Assembly (NCBI GenBank): GCA_020249465.1
Contig: JADCFP010000051.1
Span: forward strand, 1-60,191
Origin: Roseomonas sp.
GTDB lineage: Bacteria; Pseudomonadota; Alphaproteobacteria; Acetobacterales; Acetobacteraceae
Length of the DNA stretch: 60,191 nucleotides
Direction of reading: 5' to 3'
This document shows, piece by piece, positions 42,370-51,536 of the stretch; the stretch's first letter is position 1, and the number at the start of each line of letters is the position of its first letter. The notes under the pieces were generated by a model. That model saw only the letters and a program-made list of their open reading frames with translations. It was not told the origin of the DNA and searched no databases. The position numbers and the translations under genes were made by a program.

Positions 42370-42963
42370 CTAAGGCTTACCGTCCGCTGATGGGTTGCTC
42401 CCACCAAACCGTGCGATCACCTCATCCGCTGTCACCACCGATGCATATTGCCTATCAAGAATAGCCAAGGTCAGATCATGGACGGTTTCGGCGGTCCAGG
42501 TTTTTCCACCCCGGCCCGTCACCGGCACGGCGGTGGTCGCATCCGACGGCAGGATGATGCGGTAGCCAAGCGCCTTGCCGGCCCTGACCGTCGCATCCAT
42601 GCTGCTATGGATGACAACGCCCGTCAGCACGAACTCCTTGGCCCCCATGTCGCGGAGGAGCTGATCAAGCTCAGTTCCGATAAAGGCGCAGTTTTGATGC
42701 TTGATGACAACCGGCTCCCCCGCGAGGGGCGCGACCTCGGCTTTGATGCCATTCCACGGCCCGCGGGTATGATAGCTTGAGGTCGGTGTTGGCTCGTCAT
42801 GCTTGATGTGAAGCACGGGCCAACCGTTTTTTCGCCAATGCGCCAGAAGACGCATAATCACCGCCAAATATCCAGAGTTGTTCTTGCCGTTCCAGACCGG
42901 CTGGTCGATGGCGTCCTGGACGTCGAGGATAATGAGGGGCGGAGGGGCAGGACGGGCGTTCAT
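42370..42963 (-). CDS. Isochorismatase-family cysteine hydrolase
   Basis: This protein has 197 residues from the ATG at 42963 (MNARPAPP); a Met 7 codons earlier is in frame but has no ribosome site. PLIILDVQDAID supplies the catalytic Asp, the Lys lies in EPVVIKHQNCAFIGTELDQLL, and KEFVLTGVVIHSSMDATVRAG is the third motif. At the nucleophile position, VVIHSSMD, I read Ser/His where most members have Cys (GVxTxxCV), so catalysis may be altered or absent. The family hydrolyses amides, isochorismate or N-carbamoyl compounds. It is divergent from the orphan ATPase genes. Confidence 0.83.
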   Translation of the reverse strand: MNARPAPPPLIILDVQDAIDQPVWNGKNNSGYLAVIMRLLAHWRKNGWPVLHIKHDEPTPTSSYHTRGPWNGIKAEVAPLAGEPVVIKHQNCAFIGTELDQLLRDMGAKEFVLTGVVIHSSMDATVRAGKALGYRIILPSDATTAVPVTGRGGKTWTAETVHDLTLAILDRQYASVVTADEVIARFGGSNPSADGKP

Positions 42964-43231
42964 GCTCGGCAATACCTTTCTCAACAGACAGTCCCCTTTT
43001 GGCCCGCCGTCTCAGCGAATGATTGCCTGACGCTGCCTCTGCTTCAAGCGTGTTTCGCCTCGGATGGCGGCACCTGTCGCGCAGCTGCGCGGTTTTGGGC
43101 GAAACGAGGCACCTTGGCAGGCAGGTTAATTTGCAAAGAGTATGGCATTGTGACTAAGTTTTGGGCGAAAATTCGCCAAAAGCCGGTCGGGTGCCCTCTC
43201 CAGGCGGCATAGGGCTTGCTTAACAAGGATT
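42964..43231. other. Divergent intergenic region with repeated GTTTTGGGCGAAA
   Basis: This is the longest gap in the window (268 bases). GTTTTGGGCGAAA occurs twice in direct order (43092-43104 and 43158-43170). The second copy extends into a near-perfect palindrome, TTTTGGGCGAA-AA-TTCGCCAAAA (43159-43181, one extra G). This is a good candidate for an operator controlling one or both divergent units. No small gene or RNA is recognised. Confidence 0.45.
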
Positions 43232-44284
43232 ATGGTTTTGCCTCCTCCTGCCCCAGATAGCGGCGGCGCCGCCCATCCCTTGCTCGAAACCCGTGGCCTC
43301 GTGAAGCATTTCCCCATTCGGGGTGGCCTGTTTGGTCGCCAGATGGGGGAGGTTCGCGCGGTGGATGGCGTCTCCCTCACGGTCCGCAAAGGGGAGACCT
43401 TGGGCATTGTGGGCGAAAGCGGCTGCGGCAAATCCACCACCGCCCGCCTGCTGATGCGCCTGCTCGACCCCGGCGCGGGGGAGATGATTTTTGATGGTGA
43501 ACCGGTCGGGCGGGATGATCTGGGCGGCGGCATATCGCTGAAAGAGTATCGTCGCCAGGTGCAGATGGTGTTCCAGGATTCCTACGCCTCCCTGAACCCC
43601 CGCCTGCCAATTGAAGACAGCATCGCTTTTGCCCCTGAAGTGCATGGCGTGCCGGTGGCGGAAGCGCGCGAAAGAGCCAGGGAATTGCTCGCTGCCGTTG
43701 GCCTGGCCCCCGCACAATTCGCCCGACGCTACCCGCATGAATTATCCGGCGGTCAGCGCCAGCGGGTGAATATCGCCCGCGCCTTGGCGCTCCGCCCGCG
43801 TTTGGTCATTCTGGATGAACCGGTCTCGGCGCTGGATAAAAGCGTGGAGGCGCAGGTCTTGAACCTGCTCGTGGACCTGAAGGAAAGCTTTGGCCTGACC
43901 TATGTTTTCATCAGCCATGACCTGAATGTGGTGCAATATATCAGTGACCGCGTGCTGGTGATGTATCTGGGCCAGGTCGCGGAAGAAGGCCCGGTGGATG
44001 AAATTTATGCCCGCCCGGCGCATCCCTATACCCGCGCGCTTTTGGCATCGCGGCCTTCCATGGACCCTTCGCAGCGCCGCACCGAACCGCCACTGACGGG
44101 CGACCCGCCCAATCCGGTGAACCCGCCTTCCGGCTGCCGTTTCCGCACCCGCTGCCCCTTTGCCGAGGCGGTTTGCGCCGATGTCCCACCCATCGCCGCC
44201 ACCCTCAGCCCCGGTCACACCGCCGCCTGCCACATGGCTCTGCCCGGCAGTGGCCACAGCAAGGCCGGGGGGATCGCGGCATGA
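43232..44284 (+). CDS. Oligopeptide-type ABC ATPase (OppF/DppF class), orphan
   Basis: A 350-residue ATPase: Walker [10 protein letters not shown] (about 66), Q-loop QMVFQDSYASLNPR, signature [15 protein letters not shown], Walker B LVILDEPVSALDKS, and the C-terminal oligopeptide-type region with GCRFRTRCPFAEAVC cysteines. It overlaps the next ATPase gene by 4 bases. No permease or binding protein gene is near, so the pair must serve a channel encoded elsewhere, possibly the Dpp-type permease at 19262 or one outside the window. The F-before-D order is the reverse of most dpp operons. Confidence 0.92.
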   Translation: MVLPPPAPDSGGAAHPLLETRGLVKHFPIRGGLFGRQMGEVRAVDGVSLTVRKGETLGIVGESGCGKSTTARLLMRLLDPGAGEMIFDGEPVGRDDLGGGISLKEYRRQVQMVFQDSYASLNPRLPIEDSIAFAPEVHGVPVAEARERARELLAAVGLAPAQFARRYPHELSGGQRQRVNIARALALRPRLVILDEPVSALDKSVEAQVLNLLVDLKESFGLTYVFISHDLNVVQYISDRVLVMYLGQVAEEGPVDEIYARPAHPYTRALLASRPSMDPSQRRTEPPLTGDPPNPVNPPSGCRFRTRCPFAEAVCADVPPIAATLSPGHTAACHMALPGSGHSKAGGIAA

Positions 44285-45291
44285 GTGCGGCCTTGAAACC
44301 TGCCAATGAGGCACCGCTGATCCGGTTGCGCGATTTGCATGTGAAGTTCGAAAGCCGCGATCGCACCGTGCATGCGGTGAATGGCGTTGATCTGGACCTT
44401 GCCGCCGGGGAGGTGCTCTGCATCCTGGGCGAATCAGGGTCCGGCAAATCCGTGACACTGCGCGCGCTCATGAAGCTTTTGCCGAAAACCGCGAAGGTCA
44501 CGGGCGAAATCCAGGTGGCCGGGCGCGATGTGCAGGCCATGAATGAAAGCCAGCTTGCCGATTTCCGCGGCGGCGATGTGGCCATGATCTTCCAGGAACC
44601 CATGACGGCGCTCGACCCGGTCTTCACCATCGGGCGGCAGATCGCCGAGACCGTGCAGCGCCATGAGGGTGCCAGCCGCAGCGCCGCCGATGCCAGGGCT
44701 TTGGAATTGCTGGAATTGGTGCAAATCCCGTCCGCCAAGCGGCGGCTTTCCGCCTATCCGCATGAATTATCCGGGGGGCTGCGGCAGCGCGCCATGATTG
44801 CGGTGGCACTCGCCTGCCGGCCCAAGCTGCTGCTGGCGGATGAACCCACCACGGCCCTGGATGCCACGGTGCAAATCCAGGTGCTGCTCTTGCTGAGATC
44901 CCTGCAGGAACAGCTTGGCATGGGGGTGGTGTTTGTCACCCATGACCTTGGTGTGGCTGGGGAAATCGCTGACCGGGTGGCGGTGATGTATGCAGGCAAG
45001 GTGGTGGAAGAAGGCCCCGTTGGCGCGCTGATGGCCGGCCCCCTTCACCCCTATGCCAAAGGCCTTTTGGGCGCCACAGTGCATGCCGGCATGCGCGGCA
45101 AGCGCCTGACGACCATTCCCGGCGCTCCGCCCATGCTGGATAAGGTGCCGGAAGGCTGCGCCTTCGCGCCCCGTTGCGCCGAGGTAACCGAAGCCTGCCA
45201 TTCAGGTGTGCCCCCGCTCCGCCAGATTGTCCCAGGCCGGCAAGCGCGCTGCATCAGGGTAGTGCCGGGCGAGGGGGCACACCATATCTAA
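44281..45291 (+). CDS. Oligopeptide-type ABC ATPase (OppD/DppD class), orphan
   Basis: This protein has 336 residues from the ATG at 44281 that overlaps the stop of the previous gene; the open frame further upstream is a shadow of that gene. Walker A GESGSGKS (about 50), signature [15 protein letters not shown], Walker [13 protein letters not shown], switch VTHDLG, and the C-terminal GCAFAPRCAEVTEAC region are present. It forms a heterodimer with the previous product by analogy to DppDF. Confidence 0.92.
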   Translation: MSAALKPANEAPLIRLRDLHVKFESRDRTVHAVNGVDLDLAAGEVLCILGESGSGKSVTLRALMKLLPKTAKVTGEIQVAGRDVQAMNESQLADFRGGDVAMIFQEPMTALDPVFTIGRQIAETVQRHEGASRSAADARALELLELVQIPSAKRRLSAYPHELSGGLRQRAMIAVALACRPKLLLADEPTTALDATVQIQVLLLLRSLQEQLGMGVVFVTHDLGVAGEIADRVAVMYAGKVVEEGPVGALMAGPLHPYAKGLLGATVHAGMRGKRLTTIPGAPPMLDKVPEGCAFAPRCAEVTEACHSGVPPLRQIVPGRQARCIRVVPGEGAHHI

Positions 45292-45443
45292 AAAAAGTGA
45301 AACTTGCCGTGGCCCTCGCGGCGCGGCAGAAGCCTTCTTGAGACGGGTGCTCTCGCCCGGCTCTGTCCCGCGGGCCGAGACCGTTTTGCGGTCGCGCTCT
45401 GCCATGGTGCCGGTCCTGCGGGGGCGGCTTGGGTTGGAATGAT

Positions 45444-46559
45444 ATGCGCACCATTACGCAGCTAGGCCTTTTGGCCCTGATCGCCGGCGCTGGCGCCGCC
45501 TGGCATTTCAAGGGCGAGGAATACGGCCTGCCCGCGCCTCTCGCCTTGGTTGGGTTACAATCCGGCGGAGGCCAGGGGCCAGCGCGCGGTGGCCCCTCAG
45601 GCCCCGTTGGCGTTATTGTCCAGCCGGTGCGCACGGGCCTTGTGGTGGATAAGGTCGAAAGCATCGGAACGGTGCGCGCGCGCGAAGCTGTTACCATCAC
45701 CGGCAAGATCGTTGGTATTGTTACGCAAATCCGCTTTACCGAAGGCCAGAAGGTTCAGGCGGGTGAAACCCTGGTGGAACTTGATTCCGGTGCGGTTTCG
45801 GCAGAGCTCGATCAGGCTCGTGCTTTATTGGATGATGCGCGCAATCAATTGCAGCGCGCCCGTGGCTTGCAGCCGGGGCAGACCATTGCGGCGCAGCGGC
45901 TTGATACTTTGGAAGCCTTGTCCCGCCAAGCCGAAGGGCGTGTGCGCCAGGCCGAAGCGAAACTTGAGGAATTGCGCGTGACCGCGCCTTTCAGCGGGCG
46001 GGTTGGTTTACGGCAAGTGAGCCTTGGCGCGCTGATCCAGCCCGGCACGGCGATTACGACGCTTGATGATTTCTCCCGCGTGCGGGTGGAATTCGCGGTG
46101 CCGGAAGTGTTTTTGGCGCGTGTGCAGATTGGCCGGCAGGTGACCGCGCGCAGCACCGCCTATGGTGATCGGCGCTTCAATGGCCAGGTTGCGATCATTG
46201 ACACGCGCATTGACCCGGCAACCCGCAGCGTGCGCGTGATCAGCGAATTCGACAATGCGGATGAGGCGCTGCGCCCCGGCCTATTCCTGAATGTGGAAAT
46301 GGTGCTGGAAGAACGCCCAACCGCGCTACTGGTCGCCGAGGAAGCGATTGATCCTGTGGGCGACCGCGCCTTTGTCTATGTCATTCGTGATGGGCGCGCG
46401 AAGCGCCAGGAAGTGAAACTCGGGCTCCGCCTGCCGGGTGAGGTGGAAATCCGCGAAGGGGTTGCCGCAGGCGAAGCAGTTGTGGTGCGCGGCATTCAGC
46501 GCTTGCGCCCGGACGCGCCGGTGCGCATCATTGAAACCATTACGCGTCCGACAAGCTGA
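45444..46559 (+). CDS. RND efflux periplasmic adaptor (membrane fusion protein)
   Basis: This protein has 371 residues from the ATG at 45444. An N-terminal hydrophobic anchor (TQLGLLALIAGAGAAWHF) is followed by a Gly/Pro-rich linker. Then come the lipoyl-like half motifs GTVRAREAVTITGKIVGIVTQI and VTAPFSGRVGLRQVSLGALIQPG, split by a coiled-coil hairpin (about 115-175, QARALLDDARNQLQRARG and RQAEGRVRQAEAKLEEL), and a beta-barrel/membrane-proximal end. It bridges the RND pump in the next gene (15-base gap) to an outer membrane channel not encoded here. Confidence 0.92.
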   Translation: MRTITQLGLLALIAGAGAAWHFKGEEYGLPAPLALVGLQSGGGQGPARGGPSGPVGVIVQPVRTGLVVDKVESIGTVRAREAVTITGKIVGIVTQIRFTEGQKVQAGETLVELDSGAVSAELDQARALLDDARNQLQRARGLQPGQTIAAQRLDTLEALSRQAEGRVRQAEAKLEELRVTAPFSGRVGLRQVSLGALIQPGTAITTLDDFSRVRVEFAVPEVFLARVQIGRQVTARSTAYGDRRFNGQVAIIDTRIDPATRSVRVISEFDNADEALRPGLFLNVEMVLEERPTALLVAEEAIDPVGDRAFVYVIRDGRAKRQEVKLGLRLPGEVEIREGVAAGEAVVVRGIQRLRPDAPVRIIETITRPTS

Positions 46560-46574
46560 GGAAGGGGTATCGCC

Positions 46575-49500
46575 ATGGTTCTTTCCGATATCTCCATCAA
46601 GCGGCCGGTTTTTGCCACCGTCATCAGCATGATGCTGATCGTGCTTGGCTTGGCATCGCTTTATAAAATGCCGATCCGGGAATACCCGAAGATTGACCCG
46701 CCGATCATTCAAATTGTCACCACCTATCGCGGTGCCTCGGCGCCCGTGGTGGATAATCAGATCACGGAAATTCTGGAAGGTGCCGTCGCTGGGATTGAGG
46801 GGATCAAATCCATCCAATCCCAATCGCGCGATGAACGCAGCCAGATCACCCTTGAATTCCGCCTGACGCGTGATGTGGATAGTGCGGCGAATGATGTGCG
46901 AGACCGCGTGGCGCGCGCGCTGGCGCGGCTGCCGGAACAGGCCGATACGCCAATTGTGCAGAAGGTGGATGGCGATAGTCGCCCGATTTTGTGGATCGCG
47001 CTCAATTCCGAAACCCTGTCACCGCTGGACCTGACCGATATCGCGCGCCGGCGCATTGTGGATCGTTTGGCCATTGTGGAAGGTGTGGCGCAGGTACTGA
47101 TCCAGGGTGAGCGGCGCTTTTCCATGCGGGTTTGGCTGGACCGACAAGCGCTCGCCGCACGTGGCCTGACCGTGCAGGATGTGGAAGACGCGATCCGGCG
47201 CGAGAATGTGGAATTGCCCGGCGGGCGCATTGAGAGCACGGCGCGCGAGCTGACCGTGCGCACCGATTCCCGCATGAGCAACCCAGACCAGTTCCGGCAG
47301 GTGGTGGTGGCGCGCGGGACGGGCGGTGCGCAGGTGCTGCTGGGTGATGTGGCACGGATTGAAATTGGCGCCGAGGATGCGCGCGGTGGCTATCGCATCA
47401 ATGGCCGGCTTGCCATCGGCCTTGGCGTGCTGCGGCAATCTACCGCCAATACGCTGGCCGTTGCCGATGGCGTCAAGGCGGAATTGGCACGCATCATGCC
47501 AACCCTGCCGCCCGGGGTGGATGCGACCATTGCCTATGACGAGAGCCTGTTCATCGCCCAATCCATCTATGAGGTTGAGCATGCGCTGATGATCGCCCTG
47601 GCGCTGGTGGTGGGCGTGATCTTCCTGTTCTTGCGATCTGTGCGCGCCACGATCATCCCGGCGGTCGCGATCCCCGTTTCCATTGTCGCGTCCTTCCTGC
47701 CCATGGCGGTGTTTGGCTTTTCGGTGAATGTGCTGACGCTGCTTGGCCTGGTGCTCGCCATTGGTCTTGTGGTGGATGATGCCATTGTGGTGTTGGAAAA
47801 CATCCACAGACGGATAGAGCTTGGCGAGGATCCCTTGCTCGCCTCCCTGCTTGGCTCACGCGAAATTGCCTTTGCCGTGATTGCAACAACGCTGGTGCTG
47901 GTTTCGGTCTTCCTGCCGCTGTCCTTCATGGGCGGCAATACGGGCCGGCTATTCACAGAATTCGGCATAGCCCTTGCCGCATCGGTATTATTTTCGGGGC
48001 TGATAGCGCTCACGCTGACACCCATGATGTGTTCCAAGCTGCTCCGCGCGCATGAGGGTGAGGGGCTTTTGGTGCGCATGACGGAGCCCTTCTTCGTTGC
48101 GTTGAATGAGGGGCTGCGCTGGACCTTGGATAAGGCGCTCCGCGCGCCGCTATTGGTGATGGGCGCATCGGCGGCCATGTCGCTGTTTGCCGTGGTGCTG
48201 TTCAATGCGCTGCCCAAGGAATTCGCCCCCACCGAAGATCGCGGCGTGGTGATTATCCCGACCACGGGGCCGGAAGGCGCTTCCTTCCCTTACACCATGG
48301 AACATGTGATGCGGCTGGAAAGCCTGTTGCAGAAATACATTGATAACAATGAAGCCTATGCGGTGATGTCCACGGTGGGCGGCTTCCAGCGCCCGGCCAT
48401 CAGCAATGTCGCCAATATCTTTGTGCGCCTGGCCCCTTGGAGCGAGCGTGATCGCAAGCAGCAGGCCATCGCGGCCGAAATCTTTCCGCTGGTGGCCGGC
48501 ATTCCGGGCATTCGTGGCTTCGCGCTGAACCCGCCATCGCTCGGCCAACGCGGCTTTCAGCCGCCGGTGCAATTCGTGATCGGTGGGCCGGATTATGATA
48601 CGCTGATTGCCTGGCGGGATGCCTTCATTGAGAAGGCGCGCACCAATCCGCGGCTCTTGAACCTTGACCACAACTTCAAGGAAACCAAGCCGGAAGTGCG
48701 CGTGGATATTGACCGGCGCAAGGCCGCCGATCTTGGCATTTCCATCGCTGCCGTTGGCCGCACCATTGAAACCCTGATGGGGTCGCGCGAAGTCACCACC
48801 TATGTCGTGGGTGGGCAGGAATACAAGGTACTGTTGCAGGCACCCGATTCCGCGCGGATTTCCCCGTATGATCTGCAGAATGTCTTTGTGCGCACGGGCA
48901 CTGGCGGGCTGGTGCCGCTTTCCAATGTTGTGACGCTGTCTGAACGTGCGCGCGCGCAAACCCTGTCGCGGCAGGATCGCGTGCGGGCAGTGACCATTCA
49001 GGCTTCTCTCGCGCCCGGCTATTCACTGGGTGAGGCGCTGGATTTCCTTGATCGCACCGCGAAGGAAGTACTGCCGCAGGAAGCGCGTATTTCCTATCTG
49101 GGCCAGAGCCTGGAATTCCGCGAAAGCTCCGGCGCGCTATACGTGACCTTTGCGCTAGCTTTGCTGGTCGTGTTCCTGGTGCTGGCGGCGCAGTTTGAAA
49201 GCTTCGTGCATCCCTTTGTCATTCTGCTGTCCACGCCGCTTGCGGTGACGGGCGGGCTTCTGGCGCTATGGGTGACGGGGCAGACGCTGAACGTCTTTAG
49301 CCAGATCGGCATGGTCTTGCTGATTGGCCTGATGGCGAAGAACGGCATTTTGGTGGTGGAATTCGCCAACCAGCTGCGTGATCGGGGCATGAGTATTCGT
49401 GATGCCGTGCTGGAAGCCTCAGTCGTACGGCTGCGCCCAATCCTGATGACTTCCATCGCCACTGTGCTCGGTGCCGTGCCGCTCGCCATGGCAACCGGGG

Positions 49501-49700
49501 CGGGGGCGGAAAGCCGTCAGGCTTTGGGCGTGGTGATTGTGGGCGGCATTACGCTTTCCACCATTGTGACGCTTTATGCCGTGCCCGCGCTGTACCTGCT
49601 GCTGGCGCCCTATACCAAGCCGATTGGCGCCATTGCAGCCAAGCTTGCGGAATTGGAAAAGCGCCCCGCCGCCGGCCACGGCCATCAGGCGGCGGAATAA
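46575..49700 (+). CDS. RND efflux pump, inner membrane subunit (HAE1 type)
   Basis: A 1041-residue, twelve-helix proton-driven pump. MVLSDISIKRPVFATVISMMLIVLG opens it in the standard way. GLVVDDAIVVLENIHRR in TM4 has the paired Asp of the proton relay, and the Lys partner is in GLMAKNGILVVEFANQLRDRG of TM10. The large periplasmic loops hold the drug-binding porter domain. With the adaptor it exports drugs, solvents or lipophilic metabolites; the substrate range cannot be read. No TolC-type gene follows, and a ThDP enzyme starts 85 bases later. Confidence 0.95.
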   Translation: MVLSDISIKRPVFATVISMMLIVLGLASLYKMPIREYPKIDPPIIQIVTTYRGASAPVVDNQITEILEGAVAGIEGIKSIQSQSRDERSQITLEFRLTRDVDSAANDVRDRVARALARLPEQADTPIVQKVDGDSRPILWIALNSETLSPLDLTDIARRRIVDRLAIVEGVAQVLIQGERRFSMRVWLDRQALAARGLTVQDVEDAIRRENVELPGGRIESTARELTVRTDSRMSNPDQFRQVVVARGTGGAQVLLGDVARIEIGAEDARGGYRINGRLAIGLGVLRQSTANTLAVADGVKAELARIMPTLPPGVDATIAYDESLFIAQSIYEVEHALMIALALVVGVIFLFLRSVRATIIPAVAIPVSIVASFLPMAVFGFSVNVLTLLGLVLAIGLVVDDAIVVLENIHRRIELGEDPLLASLLGSREIAFAVIATTLVLVSVFLPLSFMGGNTGRLFTEFGIALAASVLFSGLIALTLTPMMCSKLLRAHEGEGLLVRMTEPFFVALNEGLRWTLDKALRAPLLVMGASAAMSLFAVVLFNALPKEFAPTEDRGVVIIPTTGPEGASFPYTMEHVMRLESLLQKYIDNNEAYAVMSTVGGFQRPAISNVANIFVRLAPWSERDRKQQAIAAEIFPLVAGIPGIRGFALNPPSLGQRGFQPPVQFVIGGPDYDTLIAWRDAFIEKARTNPRLLNLDHNFKETKPEVRVDIDRRKAADLGISIAAVGRTIETLMGSREVTTYVVGGQEYKVLLQAPDSARISPYDLQNVFVRTGTGGLVPLSNVVTLSERARAQTLSRQDRVRAVTIQASLAPGYSLGEALDFLDRTAKEVLPQEARISYLGQSLEFRESSGALYVTFALALLVVFLVLAAQFESFVHPFVILLSTPLAVTGGLLALWVTGQTLNVFSQIGMVLLIGLMAKNGILVVEFANQLRDRGMSIRDAVLEASVVRLRPILMTSIATVLGAVPLAMATGAGAESRQALGVVIVGGITLSTIVTLYAVPALYLLLAPYTKPIGAIAAKLAELEKRPAAGHGHQAAE

Positions 49701-49785
49701 CGCCGCTGCCTCCGCTCAGGGAGATTTCACGCCCTGGATTTATCGGCTAGCTTCCCCCTGATTTCGAATCATTGGGGAAGCGGTT

Positions 49786-51534
49786 ATGGCGGAAGCGAAA
49801 ACGGGGCGAACGGGCGGCAAGCTTTTGGCTGATGCGCTGGTGGCGCAGGGCGTCACCCATGCGTTTTGTGTGCCGGGTGAGAGCTATCTTGATTTGCTCG
49901 ATGGCCTTTATTCCGTGCGCAATCGGTTGCAGCTGGTGACCTGCCGTTTTGAAGCTGGTGCGATCCACATGGCAGAAGCCTATGGCAAGCTTACGGGCAA
50001 GCCAGGTGTTGCGATTGTCACGCGCGGCCCTGGCGCCTGCCATGCCGCGATTGGCGTACATGTCGCGCAACAGGATTCAACGCCGCTTGTGCTGCTGGTC
50101 GGACAAATCCCGGTGGAGGAGACAGACCGCGAGACCTTCCAGGAAGTTGATTATCGCCGCATGTTCAGCCCCATCGCAAAATGGGTGACGCAGATTGATG
50201 ATGAAAAGCGCATCCCGGAATTGATGGCGCATGCTTTTGATGTTGCCGTGTCTGGCCGCCCCGGCCCGGTGGTCATCGCGATCAGTGAGGAAATGCAAAA
50301 ACGCCTGGCGAATGTGCCGGATATCGGCCCCGCCACCGTGCTGCCGCCGCACCCCGCGCCTGATGCGGTTTCGCGCATGATGGAAATGTTGGGCAAGGCC
50401 AAGCGTCCGCTCGCGGTGCTGGGTGGGTCTCGCTGGTCGGATCAGGGCAAGGCCGATATCCGCGACTTCCTGTTGGCGAATGATCTGCCGGTGGCGGTTG
50501 GCTTCCGCCGCCAGGGAATTTTTGACGGCACGTCGGAAAATTATGTCGGTGATCTTGGCGTTGGTGCCGATCCGGGCCTGGTGGCCCACGCCAAGGATGC
50601 GGATTTGATCATCGCGGTTGGATCGCGCCTTGGGGAGACCTTCAGCCAGGGTTATACCTTGCTAGATATGGCCGGCGCGACGCCGATTGTGCATGTCTAT
50701 CCTGAGCAATCTGAAATCGGGCGCGTCTATCGCCCGGCACTTGGCATTACCGCGGACCTCAATGCTTTTGCCGCCGCGGCCAAGGCGGCAGCGCCCATCA
50801 AGAAACCCGCCTGGGCTGGCTGGACGCGGGATTTGCGCGCCACGCGGATGAAGCAGGCGGCAGCGCCCGATTACGAAGGGCCGCTTAACCTCGCGAAGGC
50901 CCTGCAGGATTTGGAAAAGGCGCTGCCAGCCAATACCATCTACACGACGGATGCCGGCAATTTCGCCACCTGGCCGACACGCTTCATGCATGTGGGCGCG
51001 GGGCAGGATTTCCTTGGCCCTACCAATGGCGCCATGGGTTATGCAGTGCCGTCAGCGATCGGTGCGAAGATTGTGCATCCGGAACGGCCGGTCATTGGCT
51101 TTGTCGGCGATGGCGGGTTCTTGATGACGGGGCAGGAAATCGCGACCGCCTTCCATCATTCCGTCAATCCCATCATTCTGGTCTTCAATAACCAGATGTA
51201 TGGCACCATTCGCATGTATCAGGAACGCACCTATCCGCATCGCGTTTCCGGCACGGCGCTGACCAATCCTGATTTCGCGCGCTTCATCGAAGCCTTTGGC
51301 GGTCATGGTGAGGTGGTGGAAAAGACCGAGGAAATGGTGCCCGCCGTGCAGCGTGCGCTCGCTTCCGGCAAGCCCGCCATTGTGGAAATCCGGATGAACC
51401 CGGAACAGGTGACCAATCGCGCCACCATTGCCGATTTGCGCGCGCAATCCGGCAAGGCCGCGCCGGCGGCGGCATTGCCGGCCACTGCCAAGCGTGGTCC
51501 GGCACCGCGGCGAAGCGGGCCCCGCCCGCGCTGA
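49786..51534 (+). CDS. Thiamine diphosphate-dependent enzyme (acetolactate synthase-like)
   Basis: A 582-residue protein with the three ThDP-enzyme domains: the Pyr domain (about 1-170) with FEAGAIHMAEAYG holding the catalytic Glu, a central Rossmann domain, and the PP domain with GDGGFLMTGQEIATAFHHSVNPIILVFNN (the GDG...NN motif for Mg and diphosphate, about 440). Its branch includes acetolactate synthase-like, oxalyl-CoA decarboxylase-like and related lyases; no regulatory subunit gene is near, so anabolic acetolactate synthase is unlikely. The last 25 or so residues are a Pro/Arg/Ala-rich basic tail not usual in the family. Confidence 0.88.
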   Translation: MAEAKTGRTGGKLLADALVAQGVTHAFCVPGESYLDLLDGLYSVRNRLQLVTCRFEAGAIHMAEAYGKLTGKPGVAIVTRGPGACHAAIGVHVAQQDSTPLVLLVGQIPVEETDRETFQEVDYRRMFSPIAKWVTQIDDEKRIPELMAHAFDVAVSGRPGPVVIAISEEMQKRLANVPDIGPATVLPPHPAPDAVSRMMEMLGKAKRPLAVLGGSRWSDQGKADIRDFLLANDLPVAVGFRRQGIFDGTSENYVGDLGVGADPGLVAHAKDADLIIAVGSRLGETFSQGYTLLDMAGATPIVHVYPEQSEIGRVYRPALGITADLNAFAAAAKAAAPIKKPAWAGWTRDLRATRMKQAAAPDYEGPLNLAKALQDLEKALPANTIYTTDAGNFATWPTRFMHVGAGQDFLGPTNGAMGYAVPSAIGAKIVHPERPVIGFVGDGGFLMTGQEIATAFHHSVNPIILVFNNQMYGTIRMYQERTYPHRVSGTALTNPDFARFIEAFGGHGEVVEKTEEMVPAVQRALASGKPAIVEIRMNPEQVTNRATIADLRAQSGKAAPAAALPATAKRGPAPRRSGPRPR

Positions 51535-51536
51535 AT

